Assembly (NCBI GenBank): GCA_011525785.1
Contig: WYBT01000012.1
Location: 186,001-250,000 of the forward strand
Reading direction: 5' to 3'
DNA length: 64,000 bases
Source: Planctomycetaceae bacterium
GTDB lineage: Bacteria; Planctomycetota; UBA1135; GCA-002686595
Made by a program: the position numbers and the translations under genes. The first letter of the stretch is position 1. Each line of letters starts with the position of its first letter. Positions 31,520 to 39,247 of the stretch are shown in pieces. The notes beneath the pieces are model-generated. The model was not told the DNA's origin, searched no databases, and was given only the letters and a program-made list of their open reading frames with translations.

Positions 31520-32391
31520 ACGGCGAGCCACTCCGCGATCTGCTGAGCGCTGGCGCGCCAGTTCGCCTCGTGCAGCAGGTCATGGCGCGCGCCGTCGACT
31601 TTGCGCACCTCCACTCGCCCGCCCGCGCGCGAGAGCGACAGTTGCGGATCGCACACGCGATCTTCGGCGCCGTGCAGGATCAGGGTCGGACAGGCGAGTT
31701 GCGCCAGGCGCTGCTCGACATCGAGCGCGAGCGCGGCGACCTGCTCGCCCGCGCGCAGACTGATCGCGTCGTGCACGAGTCGATCGGCGCTCCAGGCGGC
31801 TCGCGCGGCGGCGTCGCTGGAGAGTTGCTCGAGCTCGAGCCCCACGCGACCGGGCGCCGTCGGGTCGGGCTTCTTGAACAGCTTCATCAGACCGCCGGCC
31901 GCCTTGGGAGGCTCGAAGCGCGCGCGCCAGCGCGGCGCGAGCAACACCAGCGCGGCGACCTCGCCGGGACGCTCGAGCGCAAAGCGCGCCGAATACAGCG
32001 CGCCCAGTCCCTGGCCGATCAACGCCTTGGGCGCCACGGGCAGGCGATAGGCCAGGTGCTCCTGCACGCTGGCGAGGTCGCGCACGACTTCCTTGACGCC
32101 CGCGCTGTGGCCGCGCGGGCCCTCGGACTTGCCGTGGCCGCGCATGTCGGGCAGGGCGACCGCCCAGCGCTGCGATGCGAACACGTGCGCCGCTTCGAGG
32201 TAGCGCGCGCCGTGATCGCCCGCGTCGTGGACGATCGTGACGCCGCCGCGCGGCTCGCCGTACGCGGCGATCTCGAGCACGTGCAAGAGGAACAGGCCGC
32301 CGGCCTTGTGCGACAGCCCCGCGCCTTCGTCGCCGTCGGCGGTGGACTCGCGCAGTTCGAGGTAGGTGGTCAGCGGTTCGGGCAGACTCAT
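31507..32391 (-). CDS. Alpha/beta-hydrolase-fold protein lacking the nucleophilic serine
   Basis: 294 residues with the core of an S33/monoacylglycerol-lipase-like fold: TIVHDAGDHGARYLEAAHVF, ALPDMRGHGKSEGPRGHS, the acid motif LILHGAEDRVCDPQ and a candidate catalytic His in DGARHDLLHE. The nucleophile elbow, normally GHSxG, reads GQGLG, so Gly128 (codon GGA at 32008-32010) replaces Ser. The oxyanion HG motif is also altered (VHDAG). Inference: a non-hydrolytic binder or an enzyme with other chemistry. It is 14 bp downstream of the VWA-protein gene on the same strand and probably co-transcribed. Confidence 0.82.
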   Translation of the reverse strand: MSLPEPLTTYLELRESTADGDEGAGLSHKAGGLFLLHVLEIAAYGEPRGGVTIVHDAGDHGARYLEAAHVFASQRWAVALPDMRGHGKSEGPRGHSAGVKEVVRDLASVQEHLAYRLPVAPKALIGQGLGALYSARFALERPGEVAALVLLAPRWRARFEPPKAAGGLMKLFKKPDPTAPGRVGLELEQLSSDAAARAAWSADRLVHDAISLRAGEQVAALALDVEQRLAQLACPTLILHGAEDRVCDPQLSLSRAGGRVEVRKVDGARHDLLHEANWRASAQQIAEWLAVQLG

Positions 32392-32405
32392 GGGAACTGC
32401 TCAGG

Positions 32406-34418
32406 TTAGCGGCCGACGTACTGGCCGCCGTGCTCTTCCGCGATGCGCCGCATCAAGACCGCGTCGTGCGCGTCGCTCAGTCCGATGGTGTGGATGGTGA
32501 TGCGAGCGTTCTGGTTGCGGCTGCGCACGAAGGCCAGGATCTCTTCGCGGTCGGTGGTCACGCCCACGGTGGCCTTGCCGTCGGTGAGCAGGTAGATGGT
32601 GTCGATCGAAGGGTTGGTGAAGCTGTCGCCGCCCTCCGCGCCCGCGACTTCGAAGGCGCGCTCGAGCGCTCCGTAGATGTTGGTCGCGCCGATCGCGTCG
32701 AGCTCCTCGACGTACTTGGTGAGCGCCAGGCGCTTGTCGGGCGCCATCACCACCAGATCGTCGGCCCAGGCCCACACGTCGCTGGCGAACAACACCAGAT
32801 TGAAGACCGCGCCGTCGCGCAACCCGCCCAGCGCCTTGAGCAGGTCGCGCTTGGCCGCGTCCAGGCGCGAGATCTCGCCCGCACCCGGAGTGTCATAGGG
32901 CCGGTTGGGATCGTCGTTGGGGTTGTTCTTGGGCGACATGGAGAAGTCCATGGAGCCCGACACGTCGAGCACGAACAGCACGCGCTGGCTCTCGGTGCTG
33001 ATGCCGAAGAAGCTCACGCCGCGCTGCTCGGCGGCCGCTTCGAGCGCGGTCTTGGGTGCGGCCGCGGGCGGGACCTCGAAGCTCGCGCCCTGGTCCTTCC
33101 ACCAGCGCTGCCACAGCGCGACGTTGCCGTGGAAGTCCTGTCCGGTGAGCGAGGTCAGCGCGCGGCCCAGGTCGGAGCGCACGCGTCCCTCTTCGACTTC
33201 CAGGCGCGCGATCAAGGGCTCGATCGCGGCCTTCGAGCGCAGCGTGGCGAGCGTCGCAGCCGCGCTCGAGCGCACCAGCCAGTTCTCGTGGACCAGGTGC
33301 CGCGCGATGAGCACCGCTTCGATCGACGTGTCGCCCAGCGCCGCCAGGCCTTCGTGCAGCACCGCCAGCGCGGCGGGATCCTTCTCGCTCTCGAGCAACG
33401 TGCGCGCGCGCGCACGCACGGCCTCGCCCTTGACCTTGCTCAGGAGTTCGAGCTGGCTCAGTCGCGAGGCGCCCTTGGGCTTGGCGATCGCCGCCAGCAG
33501 CCGCGCGAGCGACTTCTCGAGCTGCTTGTCGTCCTCACGCGAGAGCGCGCGCGCGCCCGCGTCGACCGCGGCGCTCAGGAACGCGTCCAGGCGCGTCTGC
33601 GTGGTGCGGACCTGCGAGGCGTCGCGCTTGATGCGCTCGTACTGGTCGGTGTTCGCCGGCGCGATGCGACCGCCGTTGGCCGCGGCCTCCTCCTGCAGCC
33701 GCCGCTCCATCTTGCGCACGTCGGCGTAGGTCTTGCCCAGGCGCGACTCGAGCTTGGCTCGCTCGACGTGCGCGCGTTCGATCCAGTCGATGATCGCAAT
33801 GCCCGCCCCCGGCGCGCCCAGCCGGCCGACCAGTTGCACCGACGCGGCCCGCACGCCCCAGTCGGGGTGCTCGTCGGCGTCCTTGGCGGCCTGTTCCTCG
33901 GCCTTTTTGCGCACGCTGGGCGAGAGCGCCTCGAGCAGCCGCGACGCGCCCGCCGCGAGTTCGTCGGTCCAGGGCGCGAGGTCGTCGCGCTTGGCGCGCG
34001 CCTCGCTCACCTGCTTGCGCAGCTCGGAGACGCGCTGCTCCTCGCGTTCGATGCGGCCCTTGGCCGACTCGTCGCGCTGCGCGAGCTCGCGCAGGTTCGC
34101 CAGCACCACCTGACGGCGGTCGAGTTCGTACTCGCGGTTGCGCGCGTCTTCGCGCGCTTGGCTGAGCTCGGTCGCCGCGCGCGAGAACTCCGCCACCAGC
34201 GCCCCCATCGCGCGCGCGTCGCCGAGCGTCACCAGCGTGTCGAGCGCCGCGCGCCGCTGGTCGGCGCGACCGGAGCTGGCGAGGCGCACGAACTCCGCTT
34301 GCGCGGCCTCGAAGGCGTCCTGCTTGGCTTGGATGGCGCTGGCGGCGATCGGGACGGAGGCCACAGCGCGACGCGCGGGCAGTGCGAGCGCGGTGAGCAG
34401 TGCGAAGGCGAGGAGCAT
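32406..34418 (-). CDS. Exported HEAT-repeat/coiled-coil protein with C-terminal VWA domain
   Basis: 670 residues from ATG 34418 (MLLAFALLTALALPARRAVA, a signal peptide); earlier starts would extend into the rnpB region. After the signal come charged coiled-coil helices (RIEREEQRVSELRKQVSEAR) and HEAT-like repeats (LVRSSAAATLATLRSKAAIE). The C-terminal VWA domain has a complete MIDAS: DVSGS (Asp485), a Thr in GATNIYGALERAF and LLTDGKAT. Known: such VWA proteins bind metal-dependent protein ligands. The partner is unknown; the defective hydrolase encoded next to it is a candidate. Confidence 0.85.
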   Translation of the reverse strand: MLLAFALLTALALPARRAVASVPIAASAIQAKQDAFEAAQAEFVRLASSGRADQRRAALDTLVTLGDARAMGALVAEFSRAATELSQAREDARNREYELDRRQVVLANLRELAQRDESAKGRIEREEQRVSELRKQVSEARAKRDDLAPWTDELAAGASRLLEALSPSVRKKAEEQAAKDADEHPDWGVRAASVQLVGRLGAPGAGIAIIDWIERAHVERAKLESRLGKTYADVRKMERRLQEEAAANGGRIAPANTDQYERIKRDASQVRTTQTRLDAFLSAAVDAGARALSREDDKQLEKSLARLLAAIAKPKGASRLSQLELLSKVKGEAVRARARTLLESEKDPAALAVLHEGLAALGDTSIEAVLIARHLVHENWLVRSSAAATLATLRSKAAIEPLIARLEVEEGRVRSDLGRALTSLTGQDFHGNVALWQRWWKDQGASFEVPPAAAPKTALEAAAEQRGVSFFGISTESQRVLFVLDVSGSMDFSMSPKNNPNDDPNRPYDTPGAGEISRLDAAKRDLLKALGGLRDGAVFNLVLFASDVWAWADDLVVMAPDKRLALTKYVEELDAIGATNIYGALERAFEVAGAEGGDSFTNPSIDTIYLLTDGKATVGVTTDREEILAFVRSRNQNARITIHTIGLSDAHDAVLMRRIAEEHGGQYVGR

Positions 34419-34517
34419 GCGCGGTGGTTGTACTGGGAGCCGGGAGGAACGCGAATCCCAGAGGCTATCCGATTCTCTCGAGCCGCCCGGCGCGTGGCGC
34501 GCGCTCGCGCGTGCGCC

Positions 34518-34523
34518 TACGAT
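34518..34523 (+). promoter_or_regulatory. Putative -10 element of rnpB
   Basis: TACGAT ends five bases before the first base of the rnpB P1 helix, the right distance for a start site at the RNA 5' end. No convincing -35 hexamer is seen at the matching distance, so this is suggestive only. Confidence 0.4.
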
Positions 34524-34527
34524 GCGC

Positions 34528-34935
<408 letters not shown>

Positions 34936-35241
34936 CTGCGCGCGCAGCTCGCGCGGCCGGAAGTTTCACCGGCCACAAGATGTTGGGGCCGCAGCGGCGC
35001 GGCGCCCCAGCATCTTGACAGCCAGCGAGGTCGAGCGAGAATCCGAGCCGCTTCGCGCGCACGGCGCGCCGCGCCCCTCCTGCGGCCGCGTTCGAGCGCG
35101 CCTGACCGCGCCGCTGTCGCCTCCCCGGGGGAGAGCTGGCCGCCGCCCTTCGACGGCGCGCGCACCTGGCTCTCCTCAGCTGGCCCGCGCGGCCCGCTCC
35201 GTCCGGCCGATCCCAAACCTCCCACCGATCCGCCCCTCAAC
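34936..35241. other. 306-bp region after rnpB without a gene
   Basis: It holds two hairpins close to the rnpB 3' end (GGCCGG/CCGGCC at 34955-34974 and the long one at 34977-35016), then Arg/Pro/Ala-coding-looking GC-rich sequence up to the NUDIX gene. An open frame runs through it in phase with the NUDIX protein, but it also reads through rnpB, so it is not credible as coding. Confidence 0.55.
34977..35016 (+). terminator. 13-bp hairpin downstream of rnpB
   Basis: AAGATGTTGGGGC at 34977-34989 pairs with GCCCCAGCATCTT at 35004-35016, with one T-G wobble. There is no T-tract. It probably ends or stabilises the rnpB transcript. Confidence 0.5.
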
Positions 35242-35919
35242 GTGGAGTTCGTCTTCGTCGTCCCGCGCCGGGAGCTGTTCCCCGACCACTACCCGCAGGG
35301 CTTCACGCCCTTCGGCGCTGCTTGGTCCCTCGAGCGCTTCGTCGAGTGCATCCAGACCCACGGCTTCTTCGTCGAGCGCGCGCGCGCCGAGCGGGAGCCG
35401 AACTGGAAGCAGGTGATTCCCTACAACGTGGTGATCGTCGGCGAGAAGGTCCTGCTGCTGCGGCGCACCGCGCGCGGCGGCGAAGCACGCCTGCACGACA
35501 AGCTCTCGATCGGCGTCGGCGGCCACCTCGAGCCGATCGATCTCGAAGGCGCGCCGGCGCCGCGCAACCCGCTGCCGCGCGGCTCGCAGCGCGAGCTCGA
35601 CGAGGAGCTCGTCATCGAGGGCCAGTTCGAACTCGAGCCGCTCGGACTGTTGAACGACGACTCCAATCCGGTCGGCGCCGTCCACGTCGGCGTCGTTCAG
35701 CTCGTGCGCCTGCGTGGCGCTGTCGCAATCCGCGAGAAGGATCTGCTCGAGGGCCACCTGGTGAGCCCGCAGGAGCTCGTCCAGCGCCGCCGCGACGGCG
35801 CGAACTTCGAGACTTGGTCCGCCAAGCTCGTCGACCACCTGCCGCAGTGGTTTCCCGGCGACGGCCCCGGCGCAACCAGCGCCGCGAGCACGTCGCTCAC
35901 CTCGCCCGCGAGGTGCTGA
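35242..35919 (+). CDS. NUDIX-superfamily phosphohydrolase-like protein
   Basis: 225 residues from the GTG at 35242, chosen because the family begins with a VVPRRELFPDHYPQGF-type segment; everything upstream is non-coding. It has KQVIPYNVVIVGEKVLLLRR, then the NUDIX-like stretch SIGVGGHLEPID ... RGSQRELDEELVIEG. The spacing between GGHLE and RELDEEL is about eight residues longer than the canonical NUDIX box, which is typical of a known NUDIX phosphoesterase-like subgroup with unassigned substrates. The tail (GDGPGATSAASTSLTSPARC) is probably disordered. Confidence 0.8.
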   Translation: MEFVFVVPRRELFPDHYPQGFTPFGAAWSLERFVECIQTHGFFVERARAEREPNWKQVIPYNVVIVGEKVLLLRRTARGGEARLHDKLSIGVGGHLEPIDLEGAPAPRNPLPRGSQRELDEELVIEGQFELEPLGLLNDDSNPVGAVHVGVVQLVRLRGAVAIREKDLLEGHLVSPQELVQRRRDGANFETWSAKLVDHLPQWFPGDGPGATSAASTSLTSPARC

Positions 35920-36026
35920 GAGCCGCGCGGTCCGATCCGCGCGACTCGGCTAGCGTCCCACCCCCTCTCAACCGTGATTCGTGCTCTGCGCGGCGCCTCC
36001 GACGCGCGCCGCATCCCCAACGCATC

Positions 36027-36242
36027 ATGAAGACCCGCACTTCGTCCGACTCGCAGCGCCTGTACGACCTCCTGCTCACCGCGCGCACCGCCGACAAGGT
36101 GACGCTGTACTTCCGCGACGGCCGCGTGCTCAGCGGCGCTCTGGTGTTCAACCCGCTCAAGGGCACGGGCCGCGTGATCAACATCGACCACGAGACCTCG
36201 GTCGACTTCCGCCTCGATCAGCTGCGCGACGTGCGCTGCTGA
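36027..36242 (+). CDS. Small Sm-like protein
   Basis: A 71-residue protein from ATG 36027. The core ADKVTLYFRDGRVLSGALVF resembles the Sm1 motif of Sm/LSm/Hfq-type proteins (alternating hydrophobics, DG, then a second Gly six residues later). It continues GTGRVINIDHETSVDFRLDQ, a plausible pair of beta strands. It is very Asp/Arg balanced, unlike a shadow frame. It lies 107 bp after the NUDIX gene and ends 23 bp before the convergent AhpD-like gene. Inference: a beta-barrel small protein, perhaps RNA-binding. No closer family is recognised. Confidence 0.6.
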   Translation: MKTRTSSDSQRLYDLLLTARTADKVTLYFRDGRVLSGALVFNPLKGTGRVINIDHETSVDFRLDQLRDVRC

Positions 36243-36265
36243 GCCGCGCGCTGCGCGCACCGAGT

Positions 36266-36850
36266 TCAGGAGCGCGCGCGACGTGGATCGGGCGGCATCT
36301 CGGGTTCGAGTTCGACGTCCAGCGCGTCAGCGATGCGGTTGATGTAGTTGAAGTAGGCCGCAACCTGCGCGGCGTCGTGGATGGCGCGGTCGTCGAAGCC
36401 CTGCGCGTGCAGAACGTCGAGATCGCCGCGCGCCATCGCCCCAGGAGTGCGCGTGAGCTTCTCCGCGAACGCGCACAACGCCGCGTCGGCGGCGGGCAGC
36501 GCCGCAGTGCGCCAGTCGACAGCGAGGGCAGCGAGCAGCTCGTCGCGCTCCGCTTCGCCCAACTCGCGGACCTCGGCACGGAGGTCCCACAGGTGCGCGT
36601 GCAGTCAGTAGTGGCAGTCGTTCGCGCGGCTGACCACGACGGCGATCAGCTCGCGCTGGCGGCGCGAGAGCGGCGACGGGCCGTGCATCAGCGCCTTGTA
36701 GAGCTCGAGCGAAGTCTCCAGCGCACGCGGGTTCTGGCTCTGCACCTGCAGGATCTGGAACACGCGGCCGGCGCGCCGGATCGCCGCGTCGTAGAGCTCC
36801 TTCAGCGCGCCCGTGGCCTGCGCGGGCGCAATGGTGCGGATCCAGCTCAC
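36266..36850 (-). CDS. AhpD-like/carboxymuconolactone-decarboxylase-fold protein with in-frame UGA (probable selenocysteine)
   Basis: 194 codons from the GTG at 36850, which overlaps the molybdoenzyme stop (GTGA). Codon 82 (36605-36607) is TGA. Upstream reads LSRRQRELIAVVVSRANDCHY and downstream, in the same frame, LHAHLWDLRAEVRELGEAER and then a normal family C-terminus (DLDVLHAQGFDDRAIHDAAQ). The TGA sits exactly where the second Cys of the CxxC redox pair belongs (CHY-U). A 7-bp hairpin follows it. Both halves keep family sequence with no other damage, so readthrough as selenocysteine is more likely than a nonsense mutation. Known: AhpD-type enzymes reduce peroxidase partners or peroxides, and Sec-containing members have been described. 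Confidence 0.8.
36568..36587 (-). promoter_or_regulatory. SECIS-like hairpin
   Basis: On the coding strand GGACCTC pairs perfectly with GAGGTCC around the 6-nt loop CGTGCC, which has a G in its second position followed by T (U in the mRNA). The stem begins 17 nt after the UGA and the loop 24 nt after it, inside the distance range of bacterial SECIS elements, which lie in the coding region just downstream of the Sec codon. Weak pairing may extend the stem across a bulged G. Confidence 0.6.
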
Positions 36851-39084
36851 GCGCGCAGCGGCTCCACGGTCACTTCGCAGTTGTAGTCCGGCACGCCGCC
36901 GCCGGGATCGACGATGCCGTGCGGGATCAGGCCGTTGACCTCGGGCCAGTGACCTTGGAGCGTTCCGCGCGCGACCGGCGCGACGAACGCGCGACCGCGG
37001 TACTCGCCCAGCTCGTTCCACAGCCGCAGCGGCTGGTCGTGTTCCAGGCCCAGGCGCCGCGCGTCCTCGGCGCTGATGAACACGTGGTCGCGCTCGGCGC
37101 CCGTGAGCGGATCGCGCTGCTCCTGCACCATCGAGTTGAACTGCTTGCCGCGGCGCGTGGCGAGCACCAGGCGCGCGGGATCGCGCCGCGTGCGCCCGGC
37201 CGGAGCGAGCACCGCGAAGTGCGCCCTGCGATCCGCGGTCTCGAAACGCCGGTCAGCGCACAGCATCGGCCCGCCCCACTGGAACTGATCGCCCTGGCGA
37301 GAGAGCTTCTCGATGCCGGCGTAAAAAGGCACGGCGCGCGCGATCTCGGCGCGGATCGCGGCCGCGTCGGCGAAGTGCACGCGCTCGTAGCGCTCGGGCC
37401 GCACGGCGCGGGCGAACTCCAGCAGCATCTCCCACTCCGAGCGCGCCTCGCCCACGTCGTGGCCCGCGATGTAGGGCGAGAAGATCACGCGCCGCTCGGT
37501 GCTGGTCTCGGTGCCGCCGCCGCGCTGCTCGTAGCGCGTGCGCGAGGGCAGCACGTACACCACGCCGCTGTCGTCCTCTGGATCCACGAACATCTGCCGG
37601 GTGAGCACGATGTCGGTGTGCACGCGGCAGCCGATGCGCGCCAGCGCCGCGGCGATGCGCTGCGGCTCGGGCATGGTCTCGAGGAAGTTGCCGCCGATGC
37701 AGTACAGGCCGTCGAGCTCGCCGCGTCCGGCCGCTTCGAGGTACTCGACCGTGGTGAGTCCGACTTCGCGCGGGACTTCGAAGCCCCACAGCGCGGAGAA
37801 GCGCGCGAGGTTGCGCTCGTCGATCGCCACGCCGCCGGGCAGCGCGGTCGAGTAGGCCCCCATCTCCGCGCCGCCCTGCACGCCGGAATGACCGCGAATC
37901 GGCATCAAGCCCGTCCCCGGACGGCCGACCCACTCGCGCAAGAGCGCGAGGTTGGCGATGGCGCGCACCGCGTCCGCGCCGCGCGCGTGCTGCGTGACGC
38001 CCATCGACCACACCAGCACGGCGCGCTCGGCGCGCGCGCACTCGTCGGCGAAGGCCTCCACCTCTGCGCGCGTCGTGCCGGCCGCGGCGGCCAGCTCGTC
38101 GATCGAATGGCGCCGGAGCTCGGCCGCGAGCGCTTCGAAGCCGCTGGTGGCCTGCGCGATGAAGTCCTGCGCGATCGCCCCGCGCTCGATGAGCAGCTTC
38201 GACACTGCGCTCAAGAAGGCGAGATCCCCGCCCACCTGCACCAGGAAGAAGCGATCGGTCAGCTTCGAGCCGAACAGCGCCGCATCGACGTTGGAGGGCA
38301 CCCAGTAGCGCTCCATGCCCGGCTCGCGATAGGCGTTGACCATCAGCACGCGCACGCCGCGCTTGCGCGCCTCGTGCAGGTACTTGGTCGACACCGGCTG
38401 GTCGTTGGCCGGGTTCGAGCCGAAGAACACGATCAGATCGGTCTCGTACCAATCCTTGTACGAGCAGGTCGTCGCAGCGACGCCGACCGCGCCCTTGAGC
38501 GCCGCGCCGCTGGGGCTGTGGCACAGGCGCGCGGAGTTGTCGACCGAGTTCGAACCCAGGTAGCGCATGACCTTCTGCGCGACGTAGTACACCTCGTTGG
38601 TGACGCCGCGGCTGGTGACGAACATGGCCGTGCGGCGCGGATCGAGCCGGCGCCAGCGCGCTCCGACGTCGCGCCAGACCTCGTCGAAGCCGACGCGCGT
38701 GAAGCCCCGCTCGCCGCGCCGTCGCCGCAGCGGGAACGGGATGCGGCCGAGCTCGCGCAGCTCCTTGGACGAGCGCGCGCGCAACGCTTCGACATCGCCG
38801 AAGTGCTCGCCGTCGATCGCGCCCATCGTGTTCAGGCGCAGCAGGTTCAAACGCACCAGGCACAGGTGCGTGCCGTCCAGCGTCCAGTCCTCCAGTCCGT
38901 TCGTGCCGAGCGCGCAGCCGTCGCACACTCCGCGCGTGAGCACGCGCCAGGCATAGGTGAGGTTGTCGCGGTTGCGCCAGGCGATGCGCAGCATCTCGCG
39001 GAAGTGCGCCGGCTTGGTCTCGCCCCAGCCGAAGGGCTTGAACGAATGGAGGTTCGCCAGCAGTCCCGGTCGCGTGCGGCTCAT
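36847..39084 (-). CDS. FdhF/YdeP-family molybdopterin oxidoreductase
   Basis: 745 residues. N-terminal GVCDGCALGTNGLEDW and HLCLVRL cysteines are typical of the YdeP branch. The bis-MGD domain includes ARLCHSPSGAALKGAVG, where Cys188 occupies the position of the molybdenum-ligating selenocysteine of E. coli FdhH. Also seen: FFGSNPANDQP, GLMPIRGHSGVQGGAEMG and a C-terminal molydopterin dinucleotide-binding domain (LVLATRRGKQFNSMVQEQRD). Known: formate-dehydrogenase-like, with YdeP tied to acid resistance; the true substrate is unsettled. There is no Tat signal, so it is cytoplasmic. Its stop overlaps the start of the AhpD-like gene, so the two are one operon. Confidence 0.9.
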   Translation of the reverse strand: MSRTRPGLLANLHSFKPFGWGETKPAHFREMLRIAWRNRDNLTYAWRVLTRGVCDGCALGTNGLEDWTLDGTHLCLVRLNLLRLNTMGAIDGEHFGDVEALRARSSKELRELGRIPFPLRRRRGERGFTRVGFDEVWRDVGARWRRLDPRRTAMFVTSRGVTNEVYYVAQKVMRYLGSNSVDNSARLCHSPSGAALKGAVGVAATTCSYKDWYETDLIVFFGSNPANDQPVSTKYLHEARKRGVRVLMVNAYREPGMERYWVPSNVDAALFGSKLTDRFFLVQVGGDLAFLSAVSKLLIERGAIAQDFIAQATSGFEALAAELRRHSIDELAAAAGTTRAEVEAFADECARAERAVLVWSMGVTQHARGADAVRAIANLALLREWVGRPGTGLMPIRGHSGVQGGAEMGAYSTALPGGVAIDERNLARFSALWGFEVPREVGLTTVEYLEAAGRGELDGLYCIGGNFLETMPEPQRIAAALARIGCRVHTDIVLTRQMFVDPEDDSGVVYVLPSRTRYEQRGGGTETSTERRVIFSPYIAGHDVGEARSEWEMLLEFARAVRPERYERVHFADAAAIRAEIARAVPFYAGIEKLSRQGDQFQWGGPMLCADRRFETADRRAHFAVLAPAGRTRRDPARLVLATRRGKQFNSMVQEQRDPLTGAERDHVFISAEDARRLGLEHDQPLRLWNELGEYRGRAFVAPVARGTLQGHWPEVNGLIPHGIVDPGGGVPDYNCEVTVEPLRA

Positions 39085-39247
39085 CGCTTGGAGTCCGGCG
39101 AGTCTAGCGCGGCCTGTTCACGAACCGCGTCGCGAAAACGTCGGAGCGCCTGTCCTGCAAGATCGCTGAGAACGTCGCACGTCGGAGAATACGCCGCTGG
39201 GCAGGATGATCCGGCGTTTGCAGTAGCGGGCTCATGAAAAGGTCGGG

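Noticed and set aside
36266..36850. AhpD-like gene read as a pseudogene broken by a nonsense mutation
   Set aside because: The TGA is exactly at a redox Cys position, the rest is intact and a SECIS-like hairpin follows; selenocysteine explains all three. It still depends on selenocysteine genes being present in the genome.
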